Origin: an uncultured Lachnospiraceae bacterium
GTDB lineage: Bacteria > Bacillota > Clostridia > Lachnospirales > Lachnospiraceae
Length of the DNA: 64,000 bases
NCBI GenBank assembly: GCA_910586355.1
Contig: CAJUHJ010000006.1
Coordinates: 66,617 to 130,616 of the forward strand
Direction: 5' to 3'
In this document: piece by piece, positions 61,273 through 64,000 of the stretch
Layout: each line of letters opens with the position of its first letter
Numbering within the stretch: the stretch's first letter is position 1
Program-made: the position numbers and the translations under genes
The notes under the pieces: generated by a model
Database searches by the model: none
The model's input: only the letters and a program-made list of their open reading frames with translations
Told to the model about the DNA's origin: nothing

Positions 61273-61848
61273 ATGAAAAGAATCAGAACTATGGTTATTG
61301 GACTTATTTGTATCGGTCTGGTGGTGGGATATTATTACTATCTAACCCATAAGGCGCCGTCAAAAGACGAATCGGAAGTCACAGAGGTGCAGAAAATTAT
61401 TTTAAAAGACATTACTGGAAAGTCTTATCCTGCAACGCCCAGAGAAGTCGTTAAATTTTATAACCGGATCTTGCTTTGCTATTATAATGAAGAATATACA
61501 GACGAAGAGCTGCGTCAGCTGACCGAACAGGCATTGGTATTGATGGATGAAGAATTGGCAGATAACAATCCGAAAGAGCAGTATTTCCAGCATGTAGAAG
61601 AAGAAGTCGGCGTTTATCGTGCGAAGAAAAGGACAATTGGCAATGCCTCGGTATGTGACAGCAATGACGTATTGTTCAAAACGATAGAAAATCAAGAGTA
61701 TGCGTATGTCACAGCCTCTTATTTTGTGCGTGATGAGGATGGCGTGGCGAAAACTGGCCAGAATTATATATTACGTAAAGATTCGGAAAATAAGTGGAAG
61801 ATTCTCGCGTTTCAATTACAAGAAGGAGTTTTAGACGAAAATGAGTAA
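61273..61848 (+). CDS. Membrane-anchored protein, DUF6715-like, unknown
   Basis: 191 residues. One N-terminal membrane helix (about 6-25) then a hydrophilic extracytoplasmic domain with YPATPREVVKFYNRILLCYY and YILRKDSENKWKILAFQLQE. Such proteins are found between rnz and tsaD in Lachnospiraceae. Function unknown. Overlaps tsaD by 8 nt. Confidence 0.65.
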   Translation: MKRIRTMVIGLICIGLVVGYYYYLTHKAPSKDESEVTEVQKIILKDITGKSYPATPREVVKFYNRILLCYYNEEYTDEELRQLTEQALVLMDEELADNNPKEQYFQHVEEEVGVYRAKKRTIGNASVCDSNDVLFKTIENQEYAYVTASYFVRDEDGVAKTGQNYILRKDSENKWKILAFQLQEGVLDENE

Positions 61849-62869
61849 TCCAGACAGTATTCGAATACTTGCGATCGAAACTTCCTGCGATGAGACTGCA
61901 GCGGCAGTTGTAGTCAATGGAAGAGAGGTGCGTTCGAATATCATATCATCACAGATTGCATTACATACTCTTTATGGAGGGGTAGTGCCTGAAATTGCAT
62001 CCAGAAAACATATAGAAAAAATAAATCAAGTTATTACAGAAGCGTTAAAAGAGGCGGATATGACGTTGGATGAGATAGATGCAGTCGGCGTCACATATGG
62101 ACCGGGGCTTGTAGGCGCGCTTTTGGTAGGCGTGGCGGAAGCAAAAGCCATCAGCTATGCGAAGGGGCTTCCGTTAATTGGCGTACATCATATAGAAGGG
62201 CATATCAGCGCCAATTATATTGAACATGAAGAATTAGAACCGCCATTTTTGTGTTTAGTAGTATCCGGCGGGCATACGCACCTTGTAAAAGTGAACGATT
62301 ATGGACAGTACGAAATTTTAGGGAGAACAGTAGATGATGCAGCGGGAGAAGCATTTGATAAAGTGGCGCGCGCAATTGGGCTTGGCTATCCGGGAGGCCC
62401 TAAAATTGAAAAAATTTCCTATGAAGGAAATCCGGCTGCCATTGCCTTTCCAAGGGCGCATGTGGCAAATGCGGCATATAATTTTAGTTTTAGCGGCATG
62501 AAATCGGCAGTGCTGAATTATTTGAACAGCTGCCAGATGAAGGGCGTCGAGATTATCCAGGCAGATGTTGCTGCTTCTTTTCAGCAGGCAGTCATTGATG
62601 TGTTATTAGGAAATATTGAAAAAGCATTAAATGAAACCGGATGCAAAAAATTTGCTCTTGCCGGAGGTGTGGCTTCCAATAAAACACTGCGAAAAGCAGT
62701 GGAAGAGGCCTGTATCAAAAATGGCGTGGTGTTTTATTGCCCGTCCCCGGTTTTATGCACAGACAATGCCGCTATGATTGGAGCAGCTGCTTATTATGAC
62801 TATATATCGGGCGTGCGCTCGGATTTGCGGTTAAATGCAGTTCCGAATTTAAAATTGGGAGAAAAATAA
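61841..62869 (+). CDS. tsaD: tRNA N6-threonylcarbamoyltransferase TsaD
   Basis: 342 residues. IETSCDETAAAVV, ASRKHIEKINQVI, metal-binding GVHHIEGHISANY and LAGGVASNKTLR are diagnostic. It transfers threonylcarbamoyl to tRNA. Overlaps the upstream gene and abuts ispD (TAATG). Confidence 0.97.
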   Translation: MSNPDSIRILAIETSCDETAAAVVVNGREVRSNIISSQIALHTLYGGVVPEIASRKHIEKINQVITEALKEADMTLDEIDAVGVTYGPGLVGALLVGVAEAKAISYAKGLPLIGVHHIEGHISANYIEHEELEPPFLCLVVSGGHTHLVKVNDYGQYEILGRTVDDAAGEAFDKVARAIGLGYPGGPKIEKISYEGNPAAIAFPRAHVANAAYNFSFSGMKSAVLNYLNSCQMKGVEIIQADVAASFQQAVIDVLLGNIEKALNETGCKKFALAGGVASNKTLRKAVEEACIKNGVVFYCPSPVLCTDNAAMIGAAAYYDYISGVRSDLRLNAVPNLKLGEK

Positions 62870-63567
62870 TGCAGAAAGAAAAAATTACGGCAATTGTTTT
62901 GGCGGGAGGAAGTGGAAAAAGAATGGGTACAGCCTGCAAGAAACAGTATTTGGAATTAGGCGGCAGACCCATTCTTTTTTATTCTCTGAATACATTTCAG
63001 GAGAGTTGTATTGATGAGATTATACTCGTTTCAAATGAGTCAGAATACTGTCAAAAAGAAATTGTTCAGAAATATTCATTGAATAAAGTTGTCAAAATTG
63101 TACCAGGAGGAAAGGAAAGAGCTGATTCTGTATATCAGGGCTTACTGGCAGCAGAAGGATGCAGCTATGTTTTAATACAGGACGGCGCGCGTCCTTTTTT
63201 GACACAGGATATGATACAGGCCTCGGTTTCTGCTGTTAAAAAATATCAGGCATGTGTTGTTGGTATGCCTGTAAAAGATACCATCAAAACAGCTGACAGC
63301 GATAATTTTGCCAATGAAACTTTGGCAAGGGACAAGGTTTGGCAGATACAGACGCCGCAGACATTTTCTTATCCGCTGATAAAAAAAGCGTATGAAAACA
63401 TAATGCTAAAACAGCCGGCAGGCATTACGGATGACGCCATGGTAGTGGAGTATGGCCAGTTTGCGAAGATCAAACTAATCCAAGGAAGTTATCAGAATAT
63501 TAAGATTACGACTTCAGAAGATTTGGATGTCGCGGAAGTGTTTTTGCGGAAATTACAAACGCAATAA
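62869..63567 (+). CDS. ispD: 2-C-methyl-D-erythritol 4-phosphate cytidylyltransferase
   Basis: 232 residues. Nucleotide-binding LAGGSGKRMG, VPGGKERADSVYQGL, QDGARPF and TPQTF, ITDDAMVVE are the IspD signatures. It makes CDP-methylerythritol in the MEP isoprenoid pathway, indicating that this route is used. The start overlaps the tsaD stop. Confidence 0.95.
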   Translation: MQKEKITAIVLAGGSGKRMGTACKKQYLELGGRPILFYSLNTFQESCIDEIILVSNESEYCQKEIVQKYSLNKVVKIVPGGKERADSVYQGLLAAEGCSYVLIQDGARPFLTQDMIQASVSAVKKYQACVVGMPVKDTIKTADSDNFANETLARDKVWQIQTPQTFSYPLIKKAYENIMLKQPAGITDDAMVVEYGQFAKIKLIQGSYQNIKITTSEDLDVAEVFLRKLQTQ

Positions 63568-63596
63568 ATTAATTTTAAAAATATGATAAAAAGTTA

Positions 63597-63626
63597 TTGA
63601 CAAATAGGTACATAAGGTGATAGAAT
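63597..63626 (+). promoter_or_regulatory. Promoter of the tRNA-Ser genes
   Basis: Perfect TTGACA (63597-63602), 18-nt spacer, TAGAAT (63621-63626), 40 nt before the first tRNA. Confidence 0.75.
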
Positions 63627-63665
63627 CTTTTTTGCACTGATTTGAAAATAATAAATATTTAATAT

Positions 63666-63751
63666 GGAGAAGTATCGAAGTGGTCATAACGAGGCGGTCT
63701 TGAAAACCGTTTGTCCGAAAGGGCGCATGGGTTCGAATCCCATCTTCTCCG
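63666..63751 (+). tRNA. tRNA-Ser (UGA anticodon)
   Basis: Acceptor GGAGAAG (63666-63672) with CTTCTCC (63744-63750), discriminator G63751, anticodon TGA at 63701-63703 in loop CTTGAAA, long variable arm as in serine tRNAs, GGTTCGAATCC T arm. CCA not encoded. Confidence 0.95.
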
Positions 63752-63758
63752 CTTATTC

Positions 63759-63848
63759 GGAGAAGTACCCAAGCTGGCCGAAGGGACACCCCTGGAAAGG
63801 GTGCAGGTCGTTAACAGCGGCGCGAGGGTTCAAATCCCTCCTTCTCCG
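63759..63848 (+). tRNA. tRNA-Ser (GGA anticodon)
   Basis: Acceptor GGAGAAG (63759-63765) with CTTCTCC (63841-63847), discriminator G63848, anticodon GGA at 63794-63796 in loop CTGGAAA, long variable arm, GGTTCAAATCC T arm. CCA not encoded. Seven nt after the first tRNA. Confidence 0.95.
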
Positions 63849-63886
63849 TTCAGCGAAATATAATGTTGAAAAATGTAAAAAAGTAC

Positions 63887-63915
63887 TTGACAGATACTGG
63901 AAAGCATGATATTAT
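63887..63915 (+). promoter_or_regulatory. Strong promoter, probably of an rRNA operon
   Basis: Perfect TTGACA (63887-63892), 17-nt spacer, TATTAT (63910-63915). Confidence 0.75.
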
Positions 63916-64000
63916 ATCTAAGCTGACCGCGAGAAACGCGGTGATGAACATTGATAACTGAACAGTGAAACAACCTTGAAAGATTTTAAGAGAGAATTCA
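63916..64000 (+). other. Probable rRNA operon leader (5' part)
   Basis: Contains the hairpin CCGCG-AGAAA-CGCGG (63926-63940 region) and ACATTGATAACTGAACAG followed by GAAACAACCTTGAAAG, a stretch typical of the sequence before 16S rRNA genes in Lachnospiraceae. No open frame. The 16S gene itself would lie beyond the window. Confidence 0.55.

Overview
The window looks like a chromosomal segment of a low-GC, Gram-positive gut anaerobe of the Lachnospiraceae (Clostridia) type. The evidence is AT-rich codon use, strong AGGAGG ribosome sites, frequent TTG/GTG starts, a butyrate-type CoA-transferase, B12-riboswitch/ECF vitamin uptake, an AgrCA-like regulator pair, tRNA genes without encoded CCA, and a SigV/RsiV-type ECF sigma pair. 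The genus is not determinable by eye.

Layout. 1-0.9 kb: end of a surface protein with FIVAR-like and BspA-type leucine-rich repeats. 1-9 kb: an anchored amidase, a HEAT-methyltransferase, a TetM-like GTPase fused to a YacP/Rae1-type nuclease, an unknown membrane protein and a divergent enolase. 9.1-12.5 kb: secG, rnr, smpB and ssrA, the trans-translation block.

12.5-28.5 kb: the most interesting region, a compact phage-tail locus. It has an XRE repressor and ImmA/IrrE-type protease transcribed leftward, a divergent control region with four spaced TGTGTC-n6-GACACA operators, a sigma-like late activator, then an ordered set of contractile-tail genes: tail terminator, sheath, tube, frameshifting assembly chaperone, tape measure, XkdP/Q/R/S/T/U-type baseplate proteins, fibre, holin and lysozyme. 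No terminase, portal, capsid, protease, integrase or replication gene is present. I read it as an R-type tailocin (diffocin/PBSX-like killing particle). It carries a small cargo cassette (lipoprotein, membrane peptide, broken third gene) with its own putative promoter and an unusual inverted repeat that can hide the lipoprotein RBS only in read-through transcripts, and three copies of one hairpin family at module borders.

28.6-43.9 kb: an RND exporter with a long coiled-coil insertion, DUF3892 and SseB-like proteins, sigV-rsiV with a recognisable autoregulatory ECF promoter, a butyryl-CoA:acetate CoA-transferase, a chemoreceptor, a HAD phosphatase, a coiled-coil unknown, an aldose epimerase, a metallophosphoesterase, then a cobalamin riboswitch controlling a transcobalamin-like lipoprotein and an ECF S component. 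44-57.8 kb: LytTR regulator/GHKL kinase, two unknown helical proteins, an ATP-grasp ligase, an HdeD-like protein, a MATE pump with TetR regulator, an MMPL exporter with a YhgE/Pip-like heptad-repeat partner, and a second MATE pump. 57.8-58.2 kb: AT-rich gap with a DnaA-box cluster. 58.2-63.6 kb: YcxB-like gene, then tsaE-tsaB-rimI-rnz-unknown-tsaD-ispD. 63.7-64 kb: two tRNA-Ser genes and what looks like the promoter/leader of an rRNA operon.

Functions interlock in places: tmRNA/SmpB/RNase R and the GTPase-nuclease fusion all act on ribosomes; the tailocin switch, activator, tail genes and lysis genes form one inducible system; tsaE/B/D make t6A. All calls are by reading motifs and order; no database search was run.
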